Assembly: GCF_014646895.1 (NCBI RefSeq)
Contig: NZ_BMOD01000004.1
Coordinates: 248,001 to 312,000 of the forward strand
Source: Deinococcus roseus
Lineage (GTDB): Bacteria; Deinococcota; Deinococci; Deinococcales; Deinococcaceae
Length of the DNA stretch: 64,000 bases
Direction: 5' to 3'
Of this stretch, positions 15,425 to 24,211 are shown in pieces; the stretch's first letter is position 1; the number at the start of each line of letters is the position of its first letter. A program made the position numbers and the translations under genes. The notes beneath the pieces were generated by a model. It ran no database searches. It was not told the DNA's origin and saw only the letters and a program-made list of their open reading frames with translations.

Positions 15425-18400
15425 ATGAAACACCCCTGGAACCACACCCACAAATGGAAAACCCGCCTGTCTGCCCTGAGCATGGCCGTGGCCCTGTTTG
15501 GACCTTTGAATGGCATGCCAGCACAGGCGGCCCTCCTGCAAACAGCTTCCCAGGACGGCATGCTGCTGCACTACACTTTCGATCAGAACACCCCAGGCAA
15601 AGCGACAGATGCTTCCGGGCATGGCAACGATGGCACCCTGGAAGGCCAGGCCTCCTGGACAGATGCAGGAAAGCTGGGCGGGGCCATCGACCTGAACGGC
15701 ACCTCTGCCTACGTGCGCCTGCCGGACGGCCTGCTGGAAAAACAACACGACCTGACCATTGCCACCTGGGTGCATGCCGACAGTCTGGGCACCTGGGCAC
15801 GGGTGTTTGATTTCGGATCGGGCACCGACAACTGGATGTTCCTGACCCTGAGTGACTTCATGGGGGTGCCTCGCTTTTCCATTCTTCCCAGAGGCAGCAG
15901 CGAAAACCTGCTGACCGGATCACCCTTTCCTGGAACGGGAGACTGGCACCACGTGGCTGTGGTGGTTTCGGGCAACACTTACACCCTTTATCTGGACGGA
16001 TTGCAGGCAGGCAGCGTCAGCAACATGCAGAACAACCCCGCCAAACTGGGGGCAACAAACCAGAACTTCATCGGGAAATCCCAGTTTGCCCCAGATCCCT
16101 TCTTCGATGGCAAAATTGACGATTTCCGCATTTATGACCATGCCCTGTCCGGGAGTGAACTCCTGGCCCTGGTGACTTCAGGGATGACCGATGCCCAGAG
16201 CGTGGCCTACACCAGCAAATGGCTGAGTCTGGGCGACACCTCCCAGCAAACAGAGGGGCTGAACCTGCCCACCTCTGGACCTTCTGGGACCACCATCACC
16301 TGGGCTTCCTCACAGCCAGAAGTGGTTGCAGCAGATGGCACCGTAAAGCGTCCTGCCCAGGGAAATGCCAACCAGACCGTCACCCTGACCGCCACAGTGC
16401 AAAAAGGCACGGCTCAGGAAAGCAAAACCTTTCAGGTGGTGGTGTGGGCCATGGGTGCATCTGCTTACACCCTGAACGTGCAGGCAGACCAGCCCTCTCA
16501 TGCTGTCCCCTCCACCCTGTATGGCATTTTCTTTGAGGACATCAACGAGGCAGCCGATGGGGGCGTTTACGCCGAACTGGTGAAAAACCGCTCTTTTGAA
16601 TTCGATCCCCAGCTCACGGCCTGGACGGTGGTGACGGAATCGGGAGGGGCAGGAAAGGTTTCTGGACAATCAGATCAGCCCCTGAACGAGCACAACCCGC
16701 AATATGTGCGCCTGAACGTCACGGCTGCAGGTGCAGGACTGGCCAATTCAGGTTTCGGGGGGATTGCGGTGCAGAAAGATGCCCGCTACAACTTCTCTGT
16801 GTATCTCCGCAGTTCTGCTCCCCTGTCCAGACCCCTGCAGGCGCAACTGCAGGGAGCGGATGGCAAGGTGTACGGCAGTTGCGAGGTGCAAGGGGTGGGT
16901 GCACAGTGGCAGAAATTCAATTGCGACCTGACTTCAAGCACCACCGACCCGGAGGCCCGTCTGGTCCTGCTGGTCTCTGAAACGGCCACCCTGGATTTGG
17001 ACATGGTTTCCCTGTTCCCTGAAAACACCTTCAAGAACCGTCCCAATGGCCTGCGAGACGACCTGACCCGGACCCTGGAAAACCTGCAACCAGGCTTCCT
17101 GCGTTTCCCTGGCGGGTGCATCGTGGAAGGCGGCTCTTTCTTCAACCGCTACCGCTGGAAAAACACCATTGGAGACGTTGCAGAACGGGAAATTCAGCCC
17201 AACCAGTGGGCACCAGGTTACTACCAGTCTTTTGGTCTGGGCTTTGGGGAGTACTTCCAGCTTGCAGCAGACATCGGGGCAGAACCCCTTCCCATCCTGT
17301 ATGCAGGGCAAACCTCCTGCACCGGAAGCCCGGACATGGTGGCTTTAGAAGACCTGGGGCCTTACATTCAGGACGCACTGGACCTGATCGAGTACGCCAA
17401 TGGAGATGTCAGCACCAGATGGGGCGCTGTCCGTGCCGCCCAGGGCCACCCCGAACCCTTCAACATGAAATACCTGGGGGTGGGGAACGAACTTTGGGGC
17501 CAGGACTACCTGAACCGTTACGAGAAGTTCTACGACGTTTTAAAGCAGAAACACCCTGAAATCAAACTGGTGCTGAGTGCTGGCGCGTTCCCCTCTGACT
17601 TCAACTTTCAGCTGGCCTGGGACTGGGTGAAAAAGAACCATAAAGCCGACCTGATTGATGAACACATGTACCAGTCTCCACAGTGGTTCTACGACAACGT
17701 GACCCGCTACGACAACTACGACCGCACTGGCCCGAAAGTGTTTGTGGGAGAATACGCCGCCCACGGAACCGGCAAGCGCAACAACATGGAGAGCGCCCTG
17801 GCAGAAGCGGCTTTCATGACCGGACTGGAGCGCAATTCGGATGTGGTGGAAATGGCTTCCTTCGCGCCACTGCTGGCCAAAGAAAACCGCACCCAGTGGA
17901 CCACCGACCTGATCTGGTTCAACAACCAGCAGGTGTACCTGACCCCCAATTACCATGTGCAGCAGATGTTCAAGCACAACCTGGGCCAGCAACTCATTCC
18001 CACCACCCTGGTCAAAGAGGTGCAGACCCAGAGTGCTGCCCAGCCCATCACCGGATCCATCCTGCTGGGATCCTGGAGCACAGCAGTCAGCTTTGACGAT
18101 GTGAAAATCACCCCTGCAGATCAGAACCAGCTTTACAACAACGACTTTGCAGACCCCACCAGCATTGCCCAGTGGAACACTTACCGCGGTGACTGGAGCA
18201 TTGAAGATGGCGTGCTGAAACAGAGCAGTGCCACCCTCACCGATGCCCGATTGCTGCTGGGCCAGGGCGAGGACTGGAACAATTACACCCTGACCCTGAA
18301 AGCCTGCAAAGACAGCGGTGCAGAGGGTTTCCTGATCGGGTTTGGCAGCAAAAACACCAACGATTATTACTGGTGGAACCTGGGAGGCTGGGGCAACACC

Positions 18401-19105
18401 GCCACCGCCGTGGAAAAATCCGTGGGTGGGGTCAAAACCACACTGGGCAACGCCACCCCCATCACCATTGAAAAAGGCCGCTGGTACGACATCAAGGTCG
18501 AGGTGCAGCAAAACCACATCAAACTTTACCTGGATGGCACCCTGATCCATGACCTTGTGGATGCCCCTTCCTCTGCCGGACCCCTTTACAGCGCCAGCAC
18601 CCTGGACCAGCACACCGGGGATGTGATCCTGAAAGTGGTCAACACCTCAGGCAACGCCCAGACCACCCAGATCAACCTGAACGGCATGGCCAACCTGCAA
18701 CCCGAAGCGGATGTGATCGAACTGGCCTCAGCATCCGGTCAGGACGAGAACTCTTTTGCAGCACCCGATCAGGTCAAACCCGTGACCAAAAGGCTTTCCG
18801 GGGTGGGAGAGCACTTCAGTTATGATTTCCCGGCTTACTCCGTCACCATTCTGCTCCTGCACACCAGCCAGAATGCCCAGATTGCAAGCGTCCAGCCCGT
18901 GACCCTGAACGTTCCGGTGGGCAAAGCCCCTGAACTGCCTGCCACTGTCAGCGTGAAGAAACACGATGGCCGCACCGAGGAAGTCAAAGTGCTCTGGAAG
19001 AACGTGGACGCTGTGCAATACAGCACCCCTGGCACTTTTGAAGTGAAGGGCACCCTGGAAGGCACAGACCTGCACGCCGTGGCACAGGTGACCGTCACTC
19101 CTTGA
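15425..19105 (+). CDS. Secreted multidomain GH51 alpha-L-arabinofuranosidase
   Basis: A 1226-residue exported enzyme releasing arabinose from hemicellulose side chains. Order: signal peptide (1-35, PAQA-ALL), LamG/concanavalin domain (about 45-250), an atrophied bacterial Ig domain (about 258-340), GH51 N-part (SxxLYGIFFEDINEAADGG near 357), a carbohydrate-binding insert (about 400-525), catalytic barrel with acid/base Glu 689 (GNELWG) and nucleophile Glu 776 (VFVGEYAAH), a second concanavalin-like domain (about 905-1045), the arabinofuranosidase C-terminal strands, and a Big_4 domain (about 1155-1226). Residue assignments follow family motifs. LacI-type operators upstream suggest sugar induction. 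Stand-alone unit with its own terminator. Confidence 0.92.
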   Translation: MKHPWNHTHKWKTRLSALSMAVALFGPLNGMPAQAALLQTASQDGMLLHYTFDQNTPGKATDASGHGNDGTLEGQASWTDAGKLGGAIDLNGTSAYVRLPDGLLEKQHDLTIATWVHADSLGTWARVFDFGSGTDNWMFLTLSDFMGVPRFSILPRGSSENLLTGSPFPGTGDWHHVAVVVSGNTYTLYLDGLQAGSVSNMQNNPAKLGATNQNFIGKSQFAPDPFFDGKIDDFRIYDHALSGSELLALVTSGMTDAQSVAYTSKWLSLGDTSQQTEGLNLPTSGPSGTTITWASSQPEVVAADGTVKRPAQGNANQTVTLTATVQKGTAQESKTFQVVVWAMGASAYTLNVQADQPSHAVPSTLYGIFFEDINEAADGGVYAELVKNRSFEFDPQLTAWTVVTESGGAGKVSGQSDQPLNEHNPQYVRLNVTAAGAGLANSGFGGIAVQKDARYNFSVYLRSSAPLSRPLQAQLQGADGKVYGSCEVQGVGAQWQKFNCDLTSSTTDPEARLVLLVSETATLDLDMVSLFPENTFKNRPNGLRDDLTRTLENLQPGFLRFPGGCIVEGGSFFNRYRWKNTIGDVAEREIQPNQWAPGYYQSFGLGFGEYFQLAADIGAEPLPILYAGQTSCTGSPDMVALEDLGPYIQDALDLIEYANGDVSTRWGAVRAAQGHPEPFNMKYLGVGNELWGQDYLNRYEKFYDVLKQKHPEIKLVLSAGAFPSDFNFQLAWDWVKKNHKADLIDEHMYQSPQWFYDNVTRYDNYDRTGPKVFVGEYAAHGTGKRNNMESALAEAAFMTGLERNSDVVEMASFAPLLAKENRTQWTTDLIWFNNQQVYLTPNYHVQQMFKHNLGQQLIPTTLVKEVQTQSAAQPITGSILLGSWSTAVSFDDVKITPADQNQLYNNDFADPTSIAQWNTYRGDWSIEDGVLKQSSATLTDARLLLGQGEDWNNYTLTLKACKDSGAEGFLIGFGSKNTNDYYWWNLGGWGNTATAVEKSVGGVKTTLGNATPITIEKGRWYDIKVEVQQNHIKLYLDGTLIHDLVDAPSSAGPLYSASTLDQHTGDVILKVVNTSGNAQTTQINLNGMANLQPEADVIELASASGQDENSFAAPDQVKPVTKRLSGVGEHFSYDFPAYSVTILLLHTSQNAQIASVQPVTLNVPVGKAPELPATVSVKKHDGRTEEVKVLWKNVDAVQYSTPGTFEVKGTLEGTDLHAVAQVTVTP

Positions 19106-19124
19106 GCCCCTGAGTTCCCTGCAG

Positions 19125-19157
19125 AACCCCGCCGGTCACAAGCTGGTGGGGTTTTTC
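19125..19157 (+). terminator. Terminator of the GH51 gene
   Basis: 9-bp stem AACCCCGCC/GGTGGGGTT with one mismatch (19125-19133 with 19145-19153), then TTTCT. It overlaps the extreme 5' extension of the next frame, supporting the later start of that gene. Confidence 0.65.
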
Positions 19158-19199
19158 TCTGAACTTGACTTCTCCCTCTGCAGGGCAAAGAGTGAGGGC

Positions 19200-19766
19200 A
19201 TGCTTGACCTTTCGATGTTTGAAACCTTTCCCATTCTGGAAACCGAACGCCTGATTTTGCGTGAAATTCAAGCCACAGACGCCCCCGCCATTTACAAACT
19301 CTTCTCCAACCCCGAAGTGACCCGCTATCACGGCACCAGCACCTTTCAGGACCCGGAACAGGCCGATGATTTCGTGCACTTCGTACAGGCCCGCTACCAG
19401 CAAAAAGGCGGCATCCGCTGGGCCATTGAACTGAAAGCCACAGGAGAACTGCTGGGCACGCTGGGGCTCAACAGCATCGTGCAGCAGAGAACCGTGATTG
19501 GTTATGACCTCTCAGAAGCACACTGGGGCAAAGGCTACATGCCCGAAGCCGTACAGGCCATGCTGGATTACGCTTTTCAGATTGGACTGTATCGGGTGCA
19601 GGCCCTGGTGATCCCGGGAAACCACGGCTCTGTGCGGGTGCTGGAAAAACTGGGGTTCCAGCAGGAGGGCCTGCTGCGTGCGTGGTACCACTGGGAAGGG
19701 CGGTACTGGGACATGCTGAGTTTTTCTTTGCTCAGGACGGACAGGCAAAAGGGCGCAGAAGGCTGA
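19200..19766 (+). CDS. RimJ/RimL-type GNAT acetyltransferase
   Basis: A 188-residue acetyltransferase opening FPILETERLILREIQATDAPAI, the classic start of RimJ/RimL-like enzymes. SEAHWGKGYMPEAV is the acetyl-CoA loop, and SVRVLEKLGFQQEG closes the fold. Members acetylate protein N-termini or small molecules; the substrate is unknown. The frame is open upstream to 19146, but that region is the GH51 terminator; ATG 19200 has GTGAGGG 1-7 nt upstream, and ATG 19215 is the alternative. The C-terminal RTDRQKGAEG runs into the repeat array that follows. Confidence 0.8.
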   Translation: MLDLSMFETFPILETERLILREIQATDAPAIYKLFSNPEVTRYHGTSTFQDPEQADDFVHFVQARYQQKGGIRWAIELKATGELLGTLGLNSIVQQRTVIGYDLSEAHWGKGYMPEAVQAMLDYAFQIGLYRVQALVIPGNHGSVRVLEKLGFQQEGLLRAWYHWEGRYWDMLSFSLLRTDRQKGAEG

Positions 19767-19862
19767 GGGTCGAGGGCAGAAAGCAGAAGGCAAAAAGCAC
19801 AAGAACCGAGGACCGAGAGCCAAGGGCTAAAAGCCAAAGGCTGAGGATCGAGGGCAAAAACA
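19765..19862. repeat. GCCGAG/AAGC unit repeat array
   Basis: About 100 bp of degenerate 7-8-nt units such as GAGGGC, CCGAGAGCC, AAGCAGAAGGC and AAAAGCC, all in one orientation. The same units occur at seven other intergenic places in this window. Confidence 0.75.
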
Positions 19863-19893
19863 CAGATGGACCTCAGACCATTGCCCGATGCCT

Positions 19894-20466
19894 CTACACT
19901 TTTTCTTGCTCCAACCCTGGGCAGGAGAGGTGAAGCACCTGAAAATGTATGCCCATCTGTTCTGAGGGGTCAGTGGTCCACAGGGCAAACAGCACCTGTT
20001 CCCAGGTTCTGAGATCCAGGCCAGACACCGCACAATGGAGCGCTGGATGGTCTTGCAGGGCGTTCAGCTGGTTTTCTGCCTCGTGAATGGCTTCTGACAG
20101 GTCTTTTCCTGCAGCAATTGGGATTCTGAGCAAGGTGGCCCACACTGGAGATTTCCCAAAAACTTTTCCCTTCTGGAACTGCATCTCCATCCAGTGTTCC
20201 ACAGAAGGGCGACCAAAATCCTGGCTCAGGCCAGCAAATCCCGGTCCCAGCAGAAATTCACGCATGGCATGTTCTGAATGCCACAGGTAAAAAGGAGAAT
20301 AGGAGTTGACGGTGGATCCTGCTTTGCCGGATTCTCGCAACAGGTAGGCTTTGAAGGTCAATCCGGGAAGCTGGTCCAGGGCATGTCCACGGGTGCGGAC
20401 CCTTTCCCGGATGGTTTCCATGTTGTGATCTCCGGGCAAATGGATGTCATAGTGCATCAGACCCAT
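19894..20466 (-). CDS. DUF4865 family protein
   Basis: A 190-residue protein matching DUF4865: it begins MGLMHYDIHLPGDHNMETIRERV and continues with LPGLTFKAYLLRE, YSPFYLWHSEHAMREFLLG and DFGRPSVEHW. The family has no established reaction and commonly sits beside a tautomerase and a LysR regulator, exactly as here, so a small-molecule catabolic role is likely but unspecified. ATG 20466 is preferred because GGAGGT lies 6 nt upstream; ATG 20457, overlapping the tautomerase stop, is the alternative. Confidence 0.78.
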   Translation of the reverse strand: MGLMHYDIHLPGDHNMETIRERVRTRGHALDQLPGLTFKAYLLRESGKAGSTVNSYSPFYLWHSEHAMREFLLGPGFAGLSQDFGRPSVEHWMEMQFQKGKVFGKSPVWATLLRIPIAAGKDLSEAIHEAENQLNALQDHPALHCAVSGLDLRTWEQVLFALWTTDPSEQMGIHFQVLHLSCPGLEQEKV

Positions 20467-20855
20467 GATTGGACCTCCAGCATCTGGGCCAGCCCACAAC
20501 CAAACGACCAGTCTTCCCGGGTGTTGATCTGCACAATCACCATCACGTCTTCAGGACGCACCTGCAGGTCCTGTAAAAGCCTGGAGGCCAGGGTCTGGTA
20601 AAGCAAGGTTTTGGTGGCTGTGCTTCTGGGGCGACCAGCAACAATCTCAATCAGGATCAGGTCATGGCTGCGCTGAATGTCCAGGTAATCCGGACTGAAG
20701 TAAAAGTGACCTTCTGACAGAGTATGAATCACCTGAAAGCGGTCTTTGGTGGGCACTTCAAAGGTGTCCACCAGGGTGTGGTGGATGGTGTCTGCAAGGG
20801 TCTGGAGAAAAGTCGGGGTTTTTCCCTGATGCAGGGAAATGCGAACAAAAGGCAT
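20457..20855 (-). CDS. Tautomerase-superfamily protein
   Basis: A 132-residue protein beginning MPFVRISL. After Met removal Pro becomes residue 1, the general base of the 4-oxalocrotonate tautomerase superfamily. It is about twice the 4-OT length, like the two-repeat members. ATG 20855 is chosen because AGGAGGTGA precedes it and because Pro must follow Met; the frame extends upstream without support. The 3' end overlaps the DUF4865 start, so the two are one unit, and a LysR gene diverges from it across 102 bp. Confidence 0.85.
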   Translation of the reverse strand: MPFVRISLHQGKTPTFLQTLADTIHHTLVDTFEVPTKDRFQVIHTLSEGHFYFSPDYLDIQRSHDLILIEIVAGRPRSTATKTLLYQTLASRLLQDLQVRPEDVMVIVQINTREDWSFGCGLAQMLEVQSWV

Positions 20856-20956
20856 GCTTTTCACCTCCTGGGTCAGCAAGCTGATTGCAGTGTAGGTCCC
20901 GGGCATTCTTCTGTCCATCAGAACTTTTTGCACAAACCCTTTGATAAAATCGAAGC

Positions 20957-21841
20957 ATGCCACGCAAACACGTTCACCTGGAACTTGATGTCCTGCGCAC
21001 CTTTGTCACCGGGGTGGATCTGGGAAACTTTGGGCGTGCAGCAGAGCGCCTTTCCCGTTCTCCATCGGCCATCAGCAGCCAGTTGAAGAAACTGGAACAG
21101 CAGGCGGGCACCCCCATTTTTCAGAAATCAGGACGGGGCCTCGCCCTCACCGAAGCAGGAGAGGTGCTGCTGGGACAGGCCCGCAAACTGCTGGACCTCA
21201 ACGATGAAACCGTAAATCGCCTGAGGGGAATGGAGCTGCAGGGAGAGGTGCGTCTGGGCATCCAGGAAGATTTTGCCGAGGGCATCCTCTCGGATGTGCT
21301 GGCCCGTTTTGCCCGCAGCCATCCCCGCATTCACATGCAAGCAAAAGTGGCCCGCAACAGGGACCTCAAAACCGCTGTGGAAACAGATGACCTGGACCTC
21401 GCCCTGCTGTGGGACGATGGCACAGCTCCCCTCCACATGCAAAGGCTGTTAGAGGTGCCGATGGTCTGGATTGGTCCAGCTGCACCCAGAACCCTGATCT
21501 GGTCTACGGAAGATCCACTGCCTCTGGCGGCTTTCGAGGCCCCCTGTCTGTTCCGGTCAGAAGGGACAGCCCATCTGGATGCTGCAGATCAACCATGGAG
21601 AATGACCTTCACCAGCCCCAGCCTTGCAGGTCTGTGGGCCGCAGTTTCTGCAGGTCTTGGCGTGACCATCCGCACCCCACTGGGACTGCCAGACAGCGTT
21701 CAGGTGATCCGGGATGGGTCTTTGCCAGAGTTGCCCCGAATTCCACTCGCCCTTTACCGTGTGAATCCTGCACCTGATGCCAGTGTCTTGCGTTTGCAGG
21801 AGATCCTGCAGGAGGTTTTACAGGACATTCTGCAGCCCTGA
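20957..21841 (+). CDS. LysR regulator divergent from the tautomerase operon
   Basis: A 294-residue LysR protein. The helix-turn-helix is at about residues 8-66 (VDLGNFGRAAERLSRSPSAISSQLKKLEQQAGTPIFQKSGRG), followed by the effector domain. The divergent arrangement strongly suggests it controls the tautomerase-DUF4865 pair; the effector is unknown. TAAAAT (20945-20950) lies 6 nt before ATG 20957, so its mRNA is probably leaderless and its promoter overlaps the shared control region. Confidence 0.88.
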   Translation: MPRKHVHLELDVLRTFVTGVDLGNFGRAAERLSRSPSAISSQLKKLEQQAGTPIFQKSGRGLALTEAGEVLLGQARKLLDLNDETVNRLRGMELQGEVRLGIQEDFAEGILSDVLARFARSHPRIHMQAKVARNRDLKTAVETDDLDLALLWDDGTAPLHMQRLLEVPMVWIGPAAPRTLIWSTEDPLPLAAFEAPCLFRSEGTAHLDAADQPWRMTFTSPSLAGLWAAVSAGLGVTIRTPLGLPDSVQVIRDGSLPELPRIPLALYRVNPAPDASVLRLQEILQEVLQDILQP

Positions 21842-21842
21842 A

Positions 21843-22481
21843 TCAGTACATGCGTTCCCGGTAGCTTTCTTCAAGCCCTTGCTGAACGCTTTCACGGGTG
21901 GCTCCACTGTTGCGGGCATGAGCAGCAATCATGGCCGGGATGTCCACCTCTGGAGCGGTGTCTTCCCGGTCTCCCCAGAGTTTGGAGCGCAGCACGGCCT
22001 TGCCGCAATGGGCAAAGCACTCCTCCACCGTCACGGCCAGGGCAAGTTTAGGCACCTTGCCCTGCACCTGCATGGTTTCCAGATGCTCAGGATCGGTGAT
22101 GATTCTGGCGCTGCCATTGACCCGGAAGGTCTCGCTTTTGCCAGGGATGAAGAAAATCAGGCCCACATGGGGATTGGACAGCACATTGCGGTAACCATCC
22201 GCCAGACGGTTGCCCGGACGCTCAGGAATCAAGAGGGTGTGGTCGTCCAGCACCTGCACAAAACCCGGTGCATCCCCTTTGGGTGAGGCGTCGCACAGGC
22301 CGTCCTGATCAGAGGTGCTGAGCACCAGAAAAGGTGAGTGGGCAATGAAGTTTCTGGCGTGTTCGTCCAGGGCCGTGCGCTTCTTGTTTTTCACCAGTGG
22401 GCTGGGCTCTCCGCCCAGCAATACGGTCAATTCCGCTTCGGTGGTCAGCACCTGTTTAAAGTCAGGTTTAAAGTCGGGCAT
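21843..22481 (-). CDS. PPOX-type FMN-binding flavoprotein (MSMEG_1061 group)
   Basis: A 212-residue member of the pyridoxamine 5'-phosphate oxidase fold. It shows ARNFIAHSPFLVLSTSDQDGLCDASPKGDAPGFV, LLIPERPGNRLADGYRNVLSNPHVGLIFFIPG and ETFRVNGSARI, which match the MSMEG_1061-type FMN proteins. Members are probably F420- or FMN-dependent reductases; the substrate is unknown. CATACT on the minus strand ends 6 nt before the ATG, suggesting a leaderless start. It converges with the LysR gene, with almost no gap between stops. Confidence 0.82.
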   Translation of the reverse strand: MPDFKPDFKQVLTTEAELTVLLGGEPSPLVKNKKRTALDEHARNFIAHSPFLVLSTSDQDGLCDASPKGDAPGFVQVLDDHTLLIPERPGNRLADGYRNVLSNPHVGLIFFIPGKSETFRVNGSARIITDPEHLETMQVQGKVPKLALAVTVEECFAHCGKAVLRSKLWGDREDTAPEVDIPAMIAAHARNSGATRESVQQGLEESYRERMY

Positions 22482-22534
22482 GCTTCCAGTATGGAGGACA
22501 CACCCGACCCCTAAACCATCTGGCTTATTTCTGT

Positions 22535-22783
22535 TTACTCCTGTGGGACTTCCCCACGGTATTCCAGCAAACCTGCATTGCTCAGGTAAACCGGGCCTTT
22601 TTGCAACATGGTGGTGATGGCAATGAATTCCAGCGGATCATTGACGGTCAAGAGTTGCCACGACCCATCATCAAGCTGCACGCTGATCTGGTGGGTATTG
22701 GTGGGGTAATGCCATTGCAGGGTGTAGGACTTGATGGCTCTGGAGGACACTTCCACATCGTTCAAATTCAGTTCATCTGCCAT
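22535..22783 (-). CDS. Small hypothetical protein
   Basis: An 82-residue protein, MADELNLNDVEVSSRAIKSY at the N-terminus, mostly short strands with an acidic C-terminus. I do not recognise it. ATG 22783 is chosen because AGGAG lies 6 nt upstream; the frame is open 13 codons further. It has no cysteines, membrane segment or signal. It is flanked by the flavoprotein (same strand, 53 nt downstream) and a divergent GNAT gene. Confidence 0.6.
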   Translation of the reverse strand: MADELNLNDVEVSSRAIKSYTLQWHYPTNTHQISVQLDDGSWQLLTVNDPLEFIAITTMLQKGPVYLSNAGLLEYRGEVPQE

Positions 22784-22929
22784 GGGCTCTCCTGAGGGCA
22801 ACACAATTTTGGGTGTCCTCATCGTACTGCAAGAGCATCGGGTCAGGTGTGAGGCCAGGTGAGCTGGTCGGATTGCTGGTCAGCTCAAAAGGCTGAAAGC
22901 AGACACCCATCTGCTATACACTACACAGC

Positions 22930-23358
22930 ATGCACCTGCAGAAAGCCCTTCCCGATGACGCTTCAGAACTGGCGAAGTACAACCGGGATTTGATCCAGGA
23001 CGAAGGACACCGCAACCCCATGAGCCTGCGCGAGCTCACCGAGCGCATGCAGAGCTTTTTTCTGGATGAATGGGAAGCGGTCTTTTTGGTGAACGAAGAC
23101 CAGAAGGTGGGCTATGCCCTGTATAAATTTGGCACCGACGCTTTCGATGCCCGCATTCAAACGGTTTACCTGAGGCAATTTTTCATCGCCCACCCTTTTC
23201 GCAGACAGGGTCTGGGCAGACAGGCCTTTGAAACCCTCAAAAAAGCAGTGTTTCAGGACGCCCGCATCCACGTGGAGGTCCTGACCAGCAACGAACGGGG
23301 TGTGGCCTTCTGGAAAGCGGTGGGGTTCAAGCCTTACAGCCTGCATTTGCACACTTAA
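22930..23358 (+). CDS. GNAT-family acetyltransferase
   Basis: A 142-residue acetyltransferase. The core VYLRQFFIAHPFRRQGLGRQAFETL carries the acetyl-CoA loop (RRQGLG), followed by VEVLTSNERGVAFWKAVGF. The substrate is unknown. TACACT (22917-22922) lies 7 nt before ATG 22930, consistent with a leaderless mRNA. It is a single gene, followed by two palindromic repeats. Confidence 0.85.
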   Translation: MHLQKALPDDASELAKYNRDLIQDEGHRNPMSLRELTERMQSFFLDEWEAVFLVNEDQKVGYALYKFGTDAFDARIQTVYLRQFFIAHPFRRQGLGRQAFETLKKAVFQDARIHVEVLTSNERGVAFWKAVGFKPYSLHLHT

Positions 23359-23394
23359 AGCTCATATACATCTTGTTTCATATTGCTGCCAATA

Positions 23395-23420
23395 GGGCGC
23401 AGCACGCTGCGCCCCTACAG
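23395..23420. repeat. Palindromic repeat, copy 1
   Basis: 9-bp arms GGGCGCAGC/GCTGCGCCC (23395-23403 with 23406-23414) followed by CTACAG. The same element recurs at 54395 and 56140. Confidence 0.85.
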
Positions 23421-23444
23421 GTCTCGTTTGAGATTTCTTCCATT

Positions 23445-23514
23445 GGGCGAGGCACGCCGTCTTGTGCAGAACGAGGGACCGCGAGATGGTCCCTCTGCAC
23501 GCTCGCCCCTACAG
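23445..23514. repeat. Longer nested-hairpin relative of the palindromic repeat
   Basis: The outer arms GGGCGAG and CTCGCCC and the 3' tail CCCCTACAG match the short palindrome. Inside is a second hairpin with GTGCAG/CTGCAC and GGGACC/GGTCCC arms. It lies 25 bp after copy 1. Confidence 0.7.
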
Positions 23515-23543
23515 ACCCATTGAAGGTGTTGACCTTTGATTTT

Positions 23544-23590
23544 TTGCCCTCGGCTCTCGGCCCCTGGCTTTCTGTCTTCTGCTTTTTCGC
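23544..23590. repeat. GCCGAG-unit array (reverse orientation)
   Basis: CCCTCGGCTCTCGG followed by CTTTCTGTCTTCTGC-type units, the reverse complement of the array at 19765. It ends at the promoter of the next gene. Confidence 0.7.
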
Positions 23591-23605
23591 AGTAAGATGT
23601 TTGGC

Positions 23606-24211
23606 GTGTATTTGGTCACTGAAGGTCTCATTGGTGTGGGCAAGACGAGCCTGAGCCGCTTGCTGGCACAGAAGTATCAGGCGTCCCTGACGCTGGAAGT
23701 CGTGGAAGACAACCCCTTTCTGGGTGGATTTTATGCAGACATGGAGCGTTATGCGTTTCAGGTGCAGGTGTTTTTTCTGCTGTCCCGCTTCAAGCAGTTG
23801 CAGCATGTCACCCAGGGGGATCTGTTTCACCTCAACCACGTGTCGGATTACATGTTCGACAAGGATTTCGTGTTTGCCAGCATGAACCTCAAAGACCATG
23901 AGTTCGATCTGTACCAGGAGCTGTATTCGCAGCTGAAACCCAAACTGGCCCATCCGGATCTGGTGGTGTACCTGCGGGCTGATCCGGAGTTTGTGAAAGA
24001 GCGCATTTTAAAGCGGGGCCGGGAATTCGAGCTGGACATGCCACTGGATTACCTGCAGAACCTCTCTGAGCACTACGACCGCTATTTTGAGACCTACCCG
24101 GGTCGGGTGCTGTGCATCAATGCTGCCGATTACGATTTTGTGGGCAAACCCGAAGATGCCCTGAAAATCCTCTCGGAAATTGAGGAGGCCCTGCAATGTA
24201 CCTTGCCGTGA
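23606..24211 (+). CDS. Deoxynucleoside kinase 1
   Basis: A 201-residue kinase of the dAdo/dGuo/dCyd kinase family, salvaging deoxynucleosides with ATP. The P-loop is GLIGVGKTS near residues 8-16; VVEDNPFLGGFYADMERYAFQVQVFFL, the DRS-like segment and the LID arginines (ILKRGREFE) are present. GTG 23606 is chosen over ATG 23597: TAAGAT (23593-23598) would include the ATG and ends 7 nt before the GTG, and the resulting start MYLVTEGLIG aligns with MYLAVSGNIG of the downstream paralogue. It overlaps that gene by 16 bp. Confidence 0.85.
   Translation: MYLVTEGLIGVGKTSLSRLLAQKYQASLTLEVVEDNPFLGGFYADMERYAFQVQVFFLLSRFKQLQHVTQGDLFHLNHVSDYMFDKDFVFASMNLKDHEFDLYQELYSQLKPKLAHPDLVVYLRADPEFVKERILKRGREFELDMPLDYLQNLSEHYDRYFETYPGRVLCINAADYDFVGKPEDALKILSEIEEALQCTLP

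Noticed and set aside
17540..18613. 357-codon minus-strand ORF inside the GH51 gene
   Set aside because: Antisense shadow of a strongly supported gene; composition is low complexity and no motif is seen.
23597..23605. ATG 23597 as start of deoxynucleoside kinase 1
   Set aside because: It would lie within the TAAGAT -10 box, and the paralogue aligns from GTG 23606.
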